In this document: piece by piece, positions 42,344 to 51,643 of the stretch
Numbering within the stretch: the first letter of the stretch is position 1
Layout of the letters: every line of letters begins with the position of its first letter
DNA from: Bacillota bacterium
GTDB lineage: Bacteria > Bacillota > Clostridia > Christensenellales > SZUA-584
Direction of reading: 5' to 3'
DNA length: 64,000 nt
Assembly (NCBI GenBank): GCA_023410475.1
Contig: JAEYPS010000032.1
Span: forward strand, 248,001-312,000
Translations under genes and position numbers: made by a program
Notes under the pieces: model-generated
The model's input: only the letters and a program-made list of their open reading frames with translations
Databases searched by the model: none
Told to the model about the DNA's origin: nothing

Positions 42344-45300
42344 TTGTTTTTAAAATGCATTGAGATGACCGGATTTAAATCGTTTCCGGAAAAAACAGTG
42401 ATGCATATGAACGGTTCGATAACGGGAGTCGTCGGCCCAAACGGCAGCGGCAAGAGCAACGTTTCCGACGCCGTAAGATGGGTGCTCGGCGAGCAGAGCC
42501 CCAAAACGCTTCGCGGCAGCGTTATGCAGGACGTTATATTCGCGGGCACTCAGGCGCGCAAGCCGCGCTCGTTCTGCGAGGTCTCGCTTTTATTCGACAA
42601 CAGCGACAACAGGGTAAGCATGGGGTTCTCTGAGATACAGATAACGCGCAAGCTCTACAGCTCGGGCGAAGGCGAATATTTCATCAACGGCTCAAAGTGC
42701 AGGCTAAAAGACATACTCGCCATGTTCCGAGACACCGGCATAGGCAAGGAAGGCTATTCGATAATAGGCCAGGGCAGGATAGACGAGATACTGAGCGAGC
42801 GTTCTTTGGACAGAAGGCGCGTGTTCGAGGAAGCCTCGGGCATCATGAAATACCGCGTCCGCAAGGAGGAAGCCGAAAGAAAGCTAGAAAAGACGCGGTT
42901 CAACCTCATCCGGATAGAGGACATACTTCAGGAGCAGAGGCTGCGGCTCGAGCCGCTTAAAGTTCAGGCCGAAGAAGCCATGGAATACCTAAAACTCAGC
43001 GGCAGGCTCAAACACCTCGAAATAAATCTTTTCCTGCACAGCTGTGACAGCGGCAGGGAAAGGATAGAGAAACTAAAGCAGGCAAAACAGGCGCTTGCCG
43101 ATGAGAAGATACAAAAAAAGGATATGCTGAGTGAGCTTGACTCACTGCTTCATACAGAACAGGAAAGCTCGAAGGACCTCGAGCGGACGGGCGCGGAGCT
43201 GGCCTCAAAACTCAGCGTAAGCCTTGCCGAGATAGAACGCGTCGAAGGCGAGATCAACCTTTGCTGCGAGCGTATCGCCAACCTTGAAAAGGATTCGCTT
43301 AGGATAGGGATCGAGATTGAAGAAGCTGATGGCAAAGCGTCGGAGCTCAAGGAGAGCGGCAAAAACAACGCTTCGCGCATAGAAGCGATAGAAAGCGAGC
43401 TTGAGGCGCTGCACCGCTCTGCGGACGAGATACAAAAGGCGCTGCTCAATCTCACAGGAGATTTTGAAGACCGCGCAAAGATTATAGAGGCGGCGCAAAA
43501 TGCGAGGCTCGAAGCCACACAGAAGATGGGCGACCTGAAAAGCACAGCGTCCGCACTCGGCGAACGGGAAACGTTCATCAGGCAGAGCATAGAAGAGATA
43601 GACGGGCGCATAGAGGCGGCGGCGCAGCAGAGGCTTCGCTACGAAGAGCAGCAGAGAAGCATGAGCGGCGGCCTTGAGCTTTCAGCGAAGCGAAGCGCTG
43701 ATATCAGGAGCGAGTACAACGAGAGCGTGCAGCAAAAGGCGGCGCTCTCCATCGAAATAGACGGACTTAAGCAGACGCTCGAGTCTTTGCGCAGGGAGCG
43801 CGCGGCTTGCGAGTCAGCAGTTGCGCTGCTTTCGGACATGAAAAACAGCTATGAAGGCTACACCGGCAGCGTAAGAAAGCTTATGACGGCTGTCAGGGAG
43901 GGCGGCGCGTCCAAGGCCGACGTCAGAGGCACTGTGGCCGACCTTATAAGCGTCTCTCAAAAATACGAGATTGCGATAGAGTCTTGCCTCGGGGCTGCGC
44001 TTCAAAACGTCGTCGTGGGCGACGAGTACGACGCCAAAGAGCTTATATCCTACCTTCGTAAAAACGACATGGGAAGGGTAACGTTCCTGCCGCTGGGCGC
44101 TCTGCAGCCAAAAAGCCTGGCCCCGGAAGAGAAAAAGGCGCTCGTGGATAAAGGAGCCGTCGGTCTGGCGAGCGAGCTTGTTTCATGCGATATAAGCGTT
44201 CGAACGGCCGCGGAGTTTTTGCTTGGGCGTACGATAATAGCCGAGGACAGCGACGCCGCGATACGCATAATGCGCGAGTTCGGGTACTCGTTCCGCACGG
44301 TAACGCTGCAGGGCGATATATTCAATCCGGGCGGCGCAATAACGGGCGGCAGCGTTCGCAGAGAAAGCTCGGGTCTTATCTCGCGCGACAGAAAGGAAGA
44401 GGAGCTCAAAAAGCGAGGGCAGGAGCTGGCTCAGAAAATATCCTCTCTGGAATCCCAGATTGTATTAAAGCAGGATGAACACGATTCGCTGCTTGACGCT
44501 ATAGAAGCCTCGCGCATGAAGCTGCATTCAAACGAAATAGATATCTCGGCGGCAAAGGAAAAGCTTGAAGCGCTGACGATCGCCATCGAAGACGCGGAAA
44601 AAACCGCTGAAGAGCTCAAAGCGCACAGCGCGCAGCTCTCGGGCGAGCTTGCGGCAGTCAGGGAGGAAATAGAGAAATACAACGCTCTGTGCAGCGATAT
44701 GCAGCACACTAACGATACGCAGAGCGAAGGCTATAAACACCTTGAGGAAGACTATAACAGAAGCGCTGCCCAGATAGAGCAAAGCAAGAGGGCGCTGCAC
44801 GATACCGAGATAAAGATAGCGGAGTATCATAAGGAAAAAGTCTCGATAGAAAGCGACAATCAGAGGATAGAGAAGGAACTTGGCGAGCTTGAGAAGGCGA
44901 GAGCGATGAAAAGCAAGATGCTCGCTCTTAACGCCGAAAGCGAGGATAACCTCAAAAAGCTCAAAGAGGAACTTGAGGCGCTTAGGGTACAGAAGAACGC
45001 GGTCACCGACGATATAAAGAAAAGGCAGTCCGAGATAGCCAGGAAGCGCAGCGAGCTTGGAAAAACGCTGTCCGACAGGGATGAAAAGCTGCTCGCGCTG
45101 AGACAGGAGCTTGGCGATATATCCGAAAAATCTATGCGTCTCGACTTCAATATAGAAAAAGCGGATACAGCGATACAGGAAGCGCACAATAAGCTCTGGG
45201 ATGCGTATCGGCTGACGTACGCGAACGCGCTGCCCGAGAGGGAAAAGATAAACGTTTCCGAAGCGCAGAGCGAAGCGGAGGATATAAAGCAAAAGATACG

Positions 45301-45898
45301 CGACATCGGCAATGTCAACGCGAACGCAATTGAGGACTACAGCGAGCTCAAGGAGCGCATGGAAAGCCTTGCTTCGCAAAAGGACGATCTCATTACCGCC
45401 GAGGAGGACCTACACAAGCTGATCGCTTCTCTGGTGAACGAGATGAGGAAAACGTTCAGGACGAGCTTCGATATGATAAACAGGTATTTCAACCAGACGT
45501 TCCAGGAGCTGTTCAACGGCGGGAGCGCTAGGCTCGTGCTTGAGGACGACGAGGATATCATGGAGTGTGGCATAGAGATAGTGGCCGAGCCTCCGGGCAA
45601 AAAGCTTCAGAAGATATCTCTGCTTTCGGGCGGAGAGAAGGCTCTTACCGCCATAAGCCTGCTGTTCGCGCTGCTCAAGATAAACCCGTCGCCCGTGTGC
45701 ATACTCGACGAGATAGACGCGGCGCTCGACGACTCCAACGTATACAAGTTCTCGGAGTATCTTAAAAAGTACGCGCAGGACATGCAGTTCATCGTTATCA
45801 CGCACAGGAAGCCTACGATGATAGTCTGCGACAGCCTGTACGGGTTCGCGATGGAGGAAAAGGGAGTCTCGAAGCTGCTGTCGGTAAAGATGGACTGA
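42344..45898 (+). CDS. smc: Chromosome segregation protein SMC
   Basis: Condensin subunit of 1184 residues. The N-terminal ATPase half has Walker A GPNGSGKSN (31-39); long coiled coils flank a hinge at about 505-660 (DVRGTVADLISV, VVGDEYDAKELISYLR, LQGDIFNPGGAITGGS); the C-terminal half has the signature LLSGGEKAL and Walker B CILDEIDAALDD. The start is TTG: the reading MFLKCIEMTGFKSF matches the family and lies eight bases after AAAGGCGG; a TTG two codons upstream is too close to that site. ftsY follows. In many Firmicutes rnc precedes smc; here it does not. Confidence 0.96.
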   Translation: MFLKCIEMTGFKSFPEKTVMHMNGSITGVVGPNGSGKSNVSDAVRWVLGEQSPKTLRGSVMQDVIFAGTQARKPRSFCEVSLLFDNSDNRVSMGFSEIQITRKLYSSGEGEYFINGSKCRLKDILAMFRDTGIGKEGYSIIGQGRIDEILSERSLDRRRVFEEASGIMKYRVRKEEAERKLEKTRFNLIRIEDILQEQRLRLEPLKVQAEEAMEYLKLSGRLKHLEINLFLHSCDSGRERIEKLKQAKQALADEKIQKKDMLSELDSLLHTEQESSKDLERTGAELASKLSVSLAEIERVEGEINLCCERIANLEKDSLRIGIEIEEADGKASELKESGKNNASRIEAIESELEALHRSADEIQKALLNLTGDFEDRAKIIEAAQNARLEATQKMGDLKSTASALGERETFIRQSIEEIDGRIEAAAQQRLRYEEQQRSMSGGLELSAKRSADIRSEYNESVQQKAALSIEIDGLKQTLESLRRERAACESAVALLSDMKNSYEGYTGSVRKLMTAVREGGASKADVRGTVADLISVSQKYEIAIESCLGAALQNVVVGDEYDAKELISYLRKNDMGRVTFLPLGALQPKSLAPEEKKALVDKGAVGLASELVSCDISVRTAAEFLLGRTIIAEDSDAAIRIMREFGYSFRTVTLQGDIFNPGGAITGGSVRRESSGLISRDRKEEELKKRGQELAQKISSLESQIVLKQDEHDSLLDAIEASRMKLHSNEIDISAAKEKLEALTIAIEDAEKTAEELKAHSAQLSGELAAVREEIEKYNALCSDMQHTNDTQSEGYKHLEEDYNRSAAQIEQSKRALHDTEIKIAEYHKEKVSIESDNQRIEKELGELEKARAMKSKMLALNAESEDNLKKLKEELEALRVQKNAVTDDIKKRQSEIARKRSELGKTLSDRDEKLLALRQELGDISEKSMRLDFNIEKADTAIQEAHNKLWDAYRLTYANALPEREKINVSEAQSEAEDIKQKIRDIGNVNANAIEDYSELKERMESLASQKDDLITAEEDLHKLIASLVNEMRKTFRTSFDMINRYFNQTFQELFNGGSARLVLEDDEDIMECGIEIVAEPPGKKLQKISLLSGGEKALTAISLLFALLKINPSPVCILDEIDAALDDSNVYKFSEYLKKYAQDMQFIVITHRKPTMIVCDSLYGFAMEEKGVSKLLSVKMD

Positions 45899-45932
45899 CG
45901 ACTCTGTGGGCCTCGCGGTATAAAGAGGGATT

Positions 45933-46838
45933 ATGAGTGACAATATATTTGATAAAATAAAGGGCGGCCTTAAAAAGACGAGGGAAAACATATCGTCAAA
46001 GGTGGGCGGCATAATATCGTCTTTCAAGAAGATCGACGAGGATTTTTACGAGGAGCTCGAAGAGACGCTCATACTTTGTGACATAGGTGTGGAAGCGACA
46101 GCAAGGATCATCGAGGAGCTCCGAAAGAGAGTAAGAGAAGAGAAGGTAACCGAGACTTCGGGCGTAAAGGAGCTTCTCAAAAGCATAATAGAGGATATGC
46201 TGACGTATGAAGGCCCCGAGCCGAATTTCCCTTGCGTTATGCTCGTTGTGGGCGTGAACGGCGTCGGCAAGACGACGGCCATCGGCAAGATGGCGCACTA
46301 CTATATATCAAAGGGAAAGAGCGTTACATTGGCTGCGGCGGATACGTTCCGCGCTGCGGCCGCGGAGCAGCTCGGCAAATGGGGCGATCGCTCGGGCGCC
46401 AAGGTCGTTAAATACGGTGAGGGAGCCGACCCTGCCGCCGTCGTTTTCGACGCGATAGACTCCGTAAAGCACAGGAGCATAGATCTGCTTATATGCGACA
46501 CCGCCGGGCGTCTTCACAACAAGAAGAACCTTATGAACGAGCTTGAGAAGATGAACCGCGTTATAGACAAGTCTTACGCCGAGGCAGATAAAAGGACGTA
46601 TCTCGTTCTCGACGCCACGACCGGTCAGAACGCTCTCGCGCAGGCGAGGGAGTTTAAAAACGTTGTCGACCTTTCCGGCCTGATACTTACAAAGATAGAC
46701 GGAACGGCAAAGGGCGGCATTGTATGCGCTATCTCCGCCGAGCTTGGCCTTCCTGTCGTGTTTCTCGGCGTAGGCGAGGGCATTGATGACCTTCAGCCAT
46801 TCGACGCGGGCGCGTTCGCCGCGAATCTGCTCGGATAA
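45933..46838 (+). CDS. ftsY: Signal recognition particle receptor FtsY
   Basis: SRP receptor GTPase of 301 residues that docks Ffh-ribosome complexes on the membrane. A short N-terminal N domain is followed by the G domain: GVNGVGKTTAIGKMA, ADTFRAAAAEQL, DTAGRLHNKKN, TKIDGTAKGG and FLGVGEGIDDLQPFD. The acidic A domain of E. coli FtsY is absent, as usual in Gram-positives. It follows smc and is separated from ylxM-ffh by a strong terminator and promoter. Confidence 0.97.
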   Translation: MSDNIFDKIKGGLKKTRENISSKVGGIISSFKKIDEDFYEELEETLILCDIGVEATARIIEELRKRVREEKVTETSGVKELLKSIIEDMLTYEGPEPNFPCVMLVVGVNGVGKTTAIGKMAHYYISKGKSVTLAAADTFRAAAAEQLGKWGDRSGAKVVKYGEGADPAAVVFDAIDSVKHRSIDLLICDTAGRLHNKKNLMNELEKMNRVIDKSYAEADKRTYLVLDATTGQNALAQAREFKNVVDLSGLILTKIDGTAKGGIVCAISAELGLPVVFLGVGEGIDDLQPFDAGAFAANLLG

Positions 46839-46842
46839 ACTG

Positions 46843-46871
46843 TTGACAATAAGAAAGGCTTGATGTAATAT
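46843..46871 (+). promoter_or_regulatory. Sigma-A promoter for ylxM-ffh-rpsP operon
   Basis: TTGACA, a 17-base spacer and TAATAT stand right after the ftsY stop. The expected transcription start falls inside the ftsY terminator stem, so transcripts from this promoter would lack the complete hairpin. Confidence 0.8.
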
Positions 46872-46903
46872 AGCTGTGAAGCTCAAAAGCTTTACAGCTT
46901 TTT
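46872..46903 (+). terminator. Terminator after ftsY
   Basis: Stem AGCTGTGAAGCT / AGCTTTACAGCT (one G-T pair), loop CAAA, then TTTT. It lies immediately downstream of the -10 of the ylxM promoter. Confidence 0.85.
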
Positions 46904-46918
46904 AAATTGTTACGGAGT

Positions 46919-46950
46919 CCCCAAAAAGTCTTGAGGCTTTTTGGGATGTA
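46919..46950 (+). repeat. Palindromic repeat, copy B (ahead of ylxM)
   Basis: Stem CCCAAAAAGTC / GGCTTTTTGGG with loop TTGA (one G-T pair), then ATGT. It lies in the 5' leader of the ylxM-ffh mRNA, and the ribosome binding site AAAAGGT of ylxM follows at once. Confidence 0.8.
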
Positions 46951-46963
46951 AAAAGGTAATTGT

Positions 46964-47296
46964 TTGGAAAAGGATTTTGATACCGTACTTCTGCTCGATA
47001 TATATTCTGGGCTGCTGACCCAAAAGCAGCTTCGCCTGTGCGATATGTATTACAATCAGGACTACTCTCTGTCCGAGATAGCCGAGATAGAGAGCACCAC
47101 GAGGCAGGCTGTAAGGGACGGCATAGAAAAGGCGAAGCAAAAGCTAAAGTCTTTTGAGGAGAGCCTCGGAATCCTTGATAAACGGACGAGGACAAAGAGC
47201 GCGCTTGAAAAGGCGAGGCTTATGGTACAGGACAGCCGGTTGGACGAGATCATAGACGAGATATCAGATATTTGGGGGAACTCAGATGGCGTTTGA
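46964..47296 (+). CDS. ylxM: YlxM-family helix-turn-helix protein (UPF0122)
   Basis: Protein of 110 residues, mostly helical, resembling sigma-70 region 4: LTQKQLRLCDMYYNQDYSLSEIAEIESTTRQAVRDGIEKAKQKL. YlxM is encoded with ffh in Gram-positives and modulates the signal recognition particle in streptococci. The start is TTG, six bases after AAAAGGT. It overlaps ffh by 11 bases. Confidence 0.92.
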   Translation: MEKDFDTVLLLDIYSGLLTQKQLRLCDMYYNQDYSLSEIAEIESTTRQAVRDGIEKAKQKLKSFEESLGILDKRTRTKSALEKARLMVQDSRLDEIIDEISDIWGNSDGV

Positions 47297-48602
47297 AGGC
47301 CTTGCGGAAAAACTTCAGCATGTATTCTCAAAGATAACGAACCGCGGAAAGCTTACCGAAGTTGAGGTAAAGGCAGCGATGCGCGAGGTAAAGCTCGTGC
47401 TGCTTGAGGCCGACGTTAACTTCAAGGTCGTAAAGAGCTTTATACAAAACGTGTCCGACAGGGCCGTTGGCGAAGAGGTGTTAAAAAGTCTGACGCCCGG
47501 CCAGCAGGTTATAAAAATAGTACGCGACGAGCTTGTAAAGACGCTCGGCGAAAAACACGTTGGCGTAAATTTTGCGTCAAACCCGCCGACGATAATCATG
47601 ATGTGCGGACTGCAGGGCTCAGGCAAGACGACGATGTGCGGCAAGCTCGCGAAGATGTGGGGCAAGACAGGCAAATCCGTCATGCTCGCGGCGCTCGATA
47701 TATACCGCCCTGCTGCCATAAAGCAGCTTGAGATAGTGGCGGGAAACTCCGGCGCCGCGTTCTTTGAGAGAGGACAGCAGGACCCTGTGACGACGGCGAA
47801 GCAGGCGCTCGCCGAGGCGCAGAAGAAGCTAATAGACATACTGATACTCGACACCGCGGGAAGGCTTCATATAGACAGAGAGATGATGGAGGAGCTAAAG
47901 CGCGTAGACGCGGCTGTAAAGCCTCATGAAAAGCTGCTCGTCGTGGACGCCATGACGGGGCAGGACGCTGTAAACGCGGCTTCGGCGTTCAACGAGAGCC
48001 TTGAGCTGGGCGGCGTGATACTGACAAAACTCGACGGAGACACGAGGGGCGGAGCGGCGATATCCGTAAAGGCCGTCACAGGAAAGCCCATTAAGTTCGC
48101 GGGCACGGGCGAGAAGCTCGGCGACATTGAGGCGTTCCATCCCGACAGGATGGCAGGGCGCATACTCGGTATGGGCGACGTTATGACGCTCATTGAAAAG
48201 GCCGAGCAGAGCTTTGAGGCGGACAAAGTCGCCGCGCTCGAGAAAAAGCTGCGCAAAGCGGAGTTCACGCTGGAAGACTTCCTCGAGCAGATGGGTCAGA
48301 TAAAGAACATGGGCGGCCTGGGGGACATGCTATCGATGATACCGGGGGGCAGCAAGCTCGCGGGCGCTCAGATAGACGAGAAGCAGATGGCCCGTACGGA
48401 AGCGATAATAAAGTCTATGACGCCCGGCGAGAGAAGGAACCCCTCTATAATAGGCGGAAGCAGGAAAAAGCGCATAGCGCGCGGAAGCGGAACGCAGGTG
48501 CAGGATATAAACAGGCTGCTATCGCAGTTCGAGCAGATGACAAAGCTAATGAAGAGCATGGGCAAACGAGGCAAAGGCGGCATGATGAGATTGCCGTTCT
48601 GA
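47286..48602 (+). CDS. ffh: Signal recognition particle protein Ffh
   Basis: SRP54 homologue of 438 residues. The N domain (1-90) is followed by the G domain with GLQGSGKTTMCGKLA, DIYRPAAIKQL, DTAGRLHID, TKLDGDTRGGAA and the closing FAGTGEKLGDIEAFHP. The methionine-rich M domain (from about 325) binds SRP RNA and signal peptides (MLSMIPGG, MTPGERRNPSII, GSGTQVQDINRLL). The gene for SRP RNA is not in the window. Confidence 0.98.
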   Translation: MAFEGLAEKLQHVFSKITNRGKLTEVEVKAAMREVKLVLLEADVNFKVVKSFIQNVSDRAVGEEVLKSLTPGQQVIKIVRDELVKTLGEKHVGVNFASNPPTIIMMCGLQGSGKTTMCGKLAKMWGKTGKSVMLAALDIYRPAAIKQLEIVAGNSGAAFFERGQQDPVTTAKQALAEAQKKLIDILILDTAGRLHIDREMMEELKRVDAAVKPHEKLLVVDAMTGQDAVNAASAFNESLELGGVILTKLDGDTRGGAAISVKAVTGKPIKFAGTGEKLGDIEAFHPDRMAGRILGMGDVMTLIEKAEQSFEADKVAALEKKLRKAEFTLEDFLEQMGQIKNMGGLGDMLSMIPGGSKLAGAQIDEKQMARTEAIIKSMTPGERRNPSIIGGSRKKRIARGSGTQVQDINRLLSQFEQMTKLMKSMGKRGKGGMMRLPF

Positions 48603-48630
48603 TATATAAAAAATAAACTTGGAGGAAATT

Positions 48631-48870
48631 ATGGCGGTAAAAATCAGACTTAAGAGGATAGGCGCGAAGAAGGATCCTTTCTACAGGATAGTGGTCGCGG
48701 ACGCGAGGGCGCCCAGAGACGGCAGGTTCATAGAAGAGATAGGCAACTATGACCCGATGACAAAAAAATTCGTAGTGGACGGCGAGAAGGCGCAGAAATG
48801 GATGAAAAACGGCGCGCAGCCCACTGATACGGTAAGATCGCTGTTCAAAAAGAACGGCGTCATACAGTAG
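48631..48870 (+). CDS. rpsP: 30S ribosomal protein S16
   Basis: Ribosomal protein of 79 residues: AVKIRLKRIGAKKDPFYRIVVADARAPRDGRFIE, then GNYDP. The start is the ATG after TTGGAGG; the open frame extends four codons further but lacks a site. It lies in the conserved order ffh-rpsP-khpA-rimM-trmD. Confidence 0.98.
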   Translation: MAVKIRLKRIGAKKDPFYRIVVADARAPRDGRFIEEIGNYDPMTKKFVVDGEKAQKWMKNGAQPTDTVRSLFKKNGVIQ

Positions 48871-48883
48871 TTTGGAGCACGAT

Positions 48884-49120
48884 ATGGTAGAGCTTGTTAA
48901 GTACATTGCGCAGTCGCTTGTGGACAAGCCGGAAGAAGTAAAAGTATCGCAGAAAGAAAATGACAAGGCTATAATCATCGAACTTTCGGTCGCGCCCGAG
49001 GATATGGGCAAGGTAATAGGAAAACAGGGCAGGATAGCAAAAGCTATACGCTCCGTCGTTAAAGCCGCTACATCGAGGTCAAAAAAGAAGTACGTTGTAG
49101 AGATAATAGAGCATGATTGA
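48884..49120 (+). CDS. khpA: KH-domain RNA-binding protein KhpA
   Basis: Small RNA-binding protein of 78 residues (YlqC). The KH motif is GKVIGKQGRIAKAIRSVV. KhpA pairs with KhpB (Jag) in Gram-positives and affects cell elongation and RNA metabolism. The ATG after TTGGAG is used rather than the TTG four codons upstream. It overlaps rimM by eight bases. Confidence 0.94.
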   Translation: MVELVKYIAQSLVDKPEEVKVSQKENDKAIIIELSVAPEDMGKVIGKQGRIAKAIRSVVKAATSRSKKKYVVEIIEHD

Positions 49121-49625
49121 GATCGCAAGGATACTCAAAGCACAAGGTATAAGCGGCGAAGTAAAAGTACAGGTCTTTTCGGACAATGCAGAAGATTTTA
49201 TAAACAGAGGCTATGCCTACATGAAGCAGGGCGGCGGCATGAAAAAGACCGCCTTTGCGGCTGTGCGGCAGGAGCCTCCGTTTGTTTATCTTAAAATCGA
49301 GGGCGTCAATACGAGAAACGACGCCGAAAACCTGCGCGGTGTCCTTCTGTACATAGATAAAAGCGAGCTTGCTCAACCGCACGAGGGAGAGTACTTCATA
49401 TTCGACCTCATAGGGCTTGAAGTAAAAGACGTCGGCGGAAATAAGCTTGGGGTATTAAAGGACGTGCTTCAGCACGGCGCAGCGGACGTCTACGTAGTGA
49501 AAGGCGATAAAAACTTCATGTTCCCGGCGCTCAAGCGCGTTATCATTAAAGTGGACGTAAAAGCGGGCGTGATGAGCGTCGACGCGGACGCGCTTGCCGA
49601 GGTGGCGGTGTATGACGACATATAA
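49113..49625 (+). CDS. rimM: Ribosome maturation factor RimM
   Basis: 16S rRNA processing factor of 170 residues that assists 30S head assembly with S19. The N-terminal barrel shows IARILKAQGISGEVKVQVFSD and EGVNTRNDAENLRG; the C-terminal PRC-barrel shows FIFDLIGLEVKD and ALKRVIIKVDVKAGVM. It overlaps genes on both sides (khpA, trmD), indicating coupled translation. Confidence 0.95.
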   Translation: MIEIARILKAQGISGEVKVQVFSDNAEDFINRGYAYMKQGGGMKKTAFAAVRQEPPFVYLKIEGVNTRNDAENLRGVLLYIDKSELAQPHEGEYFIFDLIGLEVKDVGGNKLGVLKDVLQHGAADVYVVKGDKNFMFPALKRVIIKVDVKAGVMSVDADALAEVAVYDDI

Positions 49626-50346
49626 CATATTAACGCTGTTCCCCGGCATGTTCGAGTCGGTGTCAAACTTGAGCATATGGGCAAGGGCTCAAAAGTCGGG
49701 GCTTGTCGAGATAAACGCCATAGACATACGCGATTATACGACGGATAAGCACAACCGCGCGGACGACTACCCGTTCGGCGGAGGCTCGGGCATGGTATTA
49801 AAGCCGGAACCCGTGCACGCCTGTTTTTCAGATATTGAGCAGTCATGCCCCAAACCGTATATCAATGTTTACATGTCGCCCGGCGGCAGACAATTAAAAC
49901 ACAATCTTGTCGTAGAGCTTGCGCAGCACTCATGCCTCAATATACTCTGCGGCCATTATGAGGGAGTGGACAAGCGCGCCCTTGATAAGCATATAGACAT
50001 GGAAGTCTCGATAGGAGACTTTGTGCTGACAGGTGGCGAGATTGCCGCGATGGCGCTTATAGACTCGTGCATACGCCATGTCGAGGGAGTGCTCGGCAAC
50101 AGCGAGTCCGTAATATCGGAGTCGTTTTCCGAAGCGCTGATAGAGCATCCCCAGTATACTAGGCCGCCCGAGTTTGAGGGCGCAGCCGTGCCCGATGTGC
50201 TGCTATCTGGCCATCACGCCAATGTGCAAAGATACCAACGGCAAATGTCGATACTCGAAACGGCAAGGAAACGGCCCGACCTTCTTTCAAAAGCAATTCT
50301 TACAAGAGAAGATATCAAATTTATAACAGACAACAAGCCTGAGTAA
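49612..50346 (+). CDS. trmD: tRNA (guanine37-N1)-methyltransferase
   Basis: SPOUT-class methyltransferase of 244 residues that methylates G37 of tRNAs and prevents frameshifting. Motifs: YNILTLFPGMFESV, RDYTTDKHNRADDYPFGGGSGMVL, LCGHYEGVDKRALDKHIDMEVSIGDFVLTGGE, and LLSGHHANVQRYQRQ. The start is inside rimM after GAGGTGG. rplS, which commonly follows trmD, is absent; a terminator overlaps the stop codon instead. Confidence 0.97.
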   Translation: MTTYNILTLFPGMFESVSNLSIWARAQKSGLVEINAIDIRDYTTDKHNRADDYPFGGGSGMVLKPEPVHACFSDIEQSCPKPYINVYMSPGGRQLKHNLVVELAQHSCLNILCGHYEGVDKRALDKHIDMEVSIGDFVLTGGEIAAMALIDSCIRHVEGVLGNSESVISESFSEALIEHPQYTRPPEFEGAAVPDVLLSGHHANVQRYQRQMSILETARKRPDLLSKAILTREDIKFITDNKPE

Positions 50347-50362
50347 AATCAGGCTGTTTCTT
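50336..50362 (+). terminator. Terminator overlapping the end of trmD
   Basis: Stem AGCCTGA / TCAGGCT with loop GTAAAA, then GTTTCTTTT. The last trmD codons and its TAA form the left arm and loop. Confidence 0.85.
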
Positions 50363-50438
50363 TTACAGGCAAAATTACTTAATACGCGGGCAAAATACAT
50401 GACTAGCAGCAAAAAGCCTAAGTTTTTTGGGCAAATTG

Positions 50439-50447
50439 TGTTATAAT
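50439..50447 (+). promoter_or_regulatory. Extended -10 promoter element before deoB
   Basis: TGTTATAAT (TGn plus perfect -10) lies 27 bases before the deoB start. No consensus -35 is seen. The stretch just upstream (AAAAAGCCTAAGTTTTTTGGG) weakly resembles the palindromic repeat family. Confidence 0.55.
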
Positions 50448-50474
50448 AAACCATATTGCAGTATAGGAGACGAT

Positions 50475-51638
50475 ATGGCTAAATTCATAATACTTGTAAT
50501 GGACAGCGTAGGTATAGGCGCTCAGCCCGACGCTCATGAATATGGAGACGAGGGCTCTAATACTCTCGGCAACATCATCAAAGCGTCAGGCGGCATAAAG
50601 CTAGACAACCTGGCGCGTCTCGGCATGTGCAGACTGGTTGAGGGCCTTCCCTGCGACGATGTGACGGGCGCTTTCGGCAAAAGCGCTGAGGTGTTCCCCG
50701 GCAAGGACACAACGGGCGGCCATTTCGAGATAGCGGGGCTTATCATGGAAAAGCCTTTCCCCACGTTCCCGAACGGTTTCCCGCTCGATTTCATTGAAAG
50801 GTTCGAAAAGGCGATCGGGCGAAAGACCATAGGCAATTATCCCGCGTCGGGTACCGAGATAATAAAGGAGCTAGGCAAGAAGCACGTCGATACGGGCGCG
50901 GTGATCGTCTATACGTCGGCGGACAGCGTGTTCCAGATAGCGGCGCATGAGAGCGTCGTGCCTATCGAAGAGCAGTACAGCATATGCCAGACCGCGCGCG
51001 ATATGCTTGTGGGAGACCTTGCTGTAGGCAGGGTTATAAGCAGGCCGTTCACAGGAGAGCAAGGCAGCTACACGAGGACAAAGAACCGGAGGGACTTTTC
51101 ATTTGAGCCTCCGGGAGAAACGATACTGACAGCCGTTAAGAACGCAGGTATGCAGGTCGTGGGCATCGGCAAGATAGAGGACATATTCGCGGGTGTCGGG
51201 ATAACAGAGAGCTGCCACACTACCGACAACGAATCTGGGATCACGGCTACGACAGACTACATGAAGCAGGATTTTGACGGCCTTATATTCTCGAATCTTG
51301 TAGACTTTGATATGCTGTACGGCCACAGGAACAACGTGCAGGGTTATAAAGACGCGCTTGAAGCTCTGGACGCAAGAGTGCCCGAGATACTGGAAGCGCT
51401 GCGTGAAGGGGATATAATAATCTTCACGGCAGACCACGGCTGCGACCCTACTACGCAAAGCACCGACCACTCGCGCGAATATATCCCCATACTCGCTTAC
51501 GGAGCGAACGTCAAAGCGGGTGTAAACATCGGAACAAGAACGTCGTTCGCGGACATCGCGGCTACATGCGCTGAGTTCCTAGGGCTCACAGGCTGGGTTG
51601 TAGGAACATCGTTCTATAAAGAGATAACAAAGGGGTGA
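50475..51638 (+). CDS. deoB: Phosphopentomutase
   Basis: Alkaline-phosphatase-superfamily mutase of 387 residues that converts (deoxy)ribose 1-phosphate to the 5-phosphate. MAKFIILVMDSVGIGAQPDA gives the first metal Asp, and GKDTTGGHFEIAG holds the phosphorylated Thr; FTADHGCDPTTQSTDHSREYIP gives the late metal ligands. The start is the ATG after ATAGGAG, 16 codons inside the open frame. With punA it forms a nucleoside salvage pair. Confidence 0.97.
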   Translation: MAKFIILVMDSVGIGAQPDAHEYGDEGSNTLGNIIKASGGIKLDNLARLGMCRLVEGLPCDDVTGAFGKSAEVFPGKDTTGGHFEIAGLIMEKPFPTFPNGFPLDFIERFEKAIGRKTIGNYPASGTEIIKELGKKHVDTGAVIVYTSADSVFQIAAHESVVPIEEQYSICQTARDMLVGDLAVGRVISRPFTGEQGSYTRTKNRRDFSFEPPGETILTAVKNAGMQVVGIGKIEDIFAGVGITESCHTTDNESGITATTDYMKQDFDGLIFSNLVDFDMLYGHRNNVQGYKDALEALDARVPEILEALREGDIIIFTADHGCDPTTQSTDHSREYIPILAYGANVKAGVNIGTRTSFADIAATCAEFLGLTGWVVGTSFYKEITKG

Positions 51639-51643
51639 CGGCT

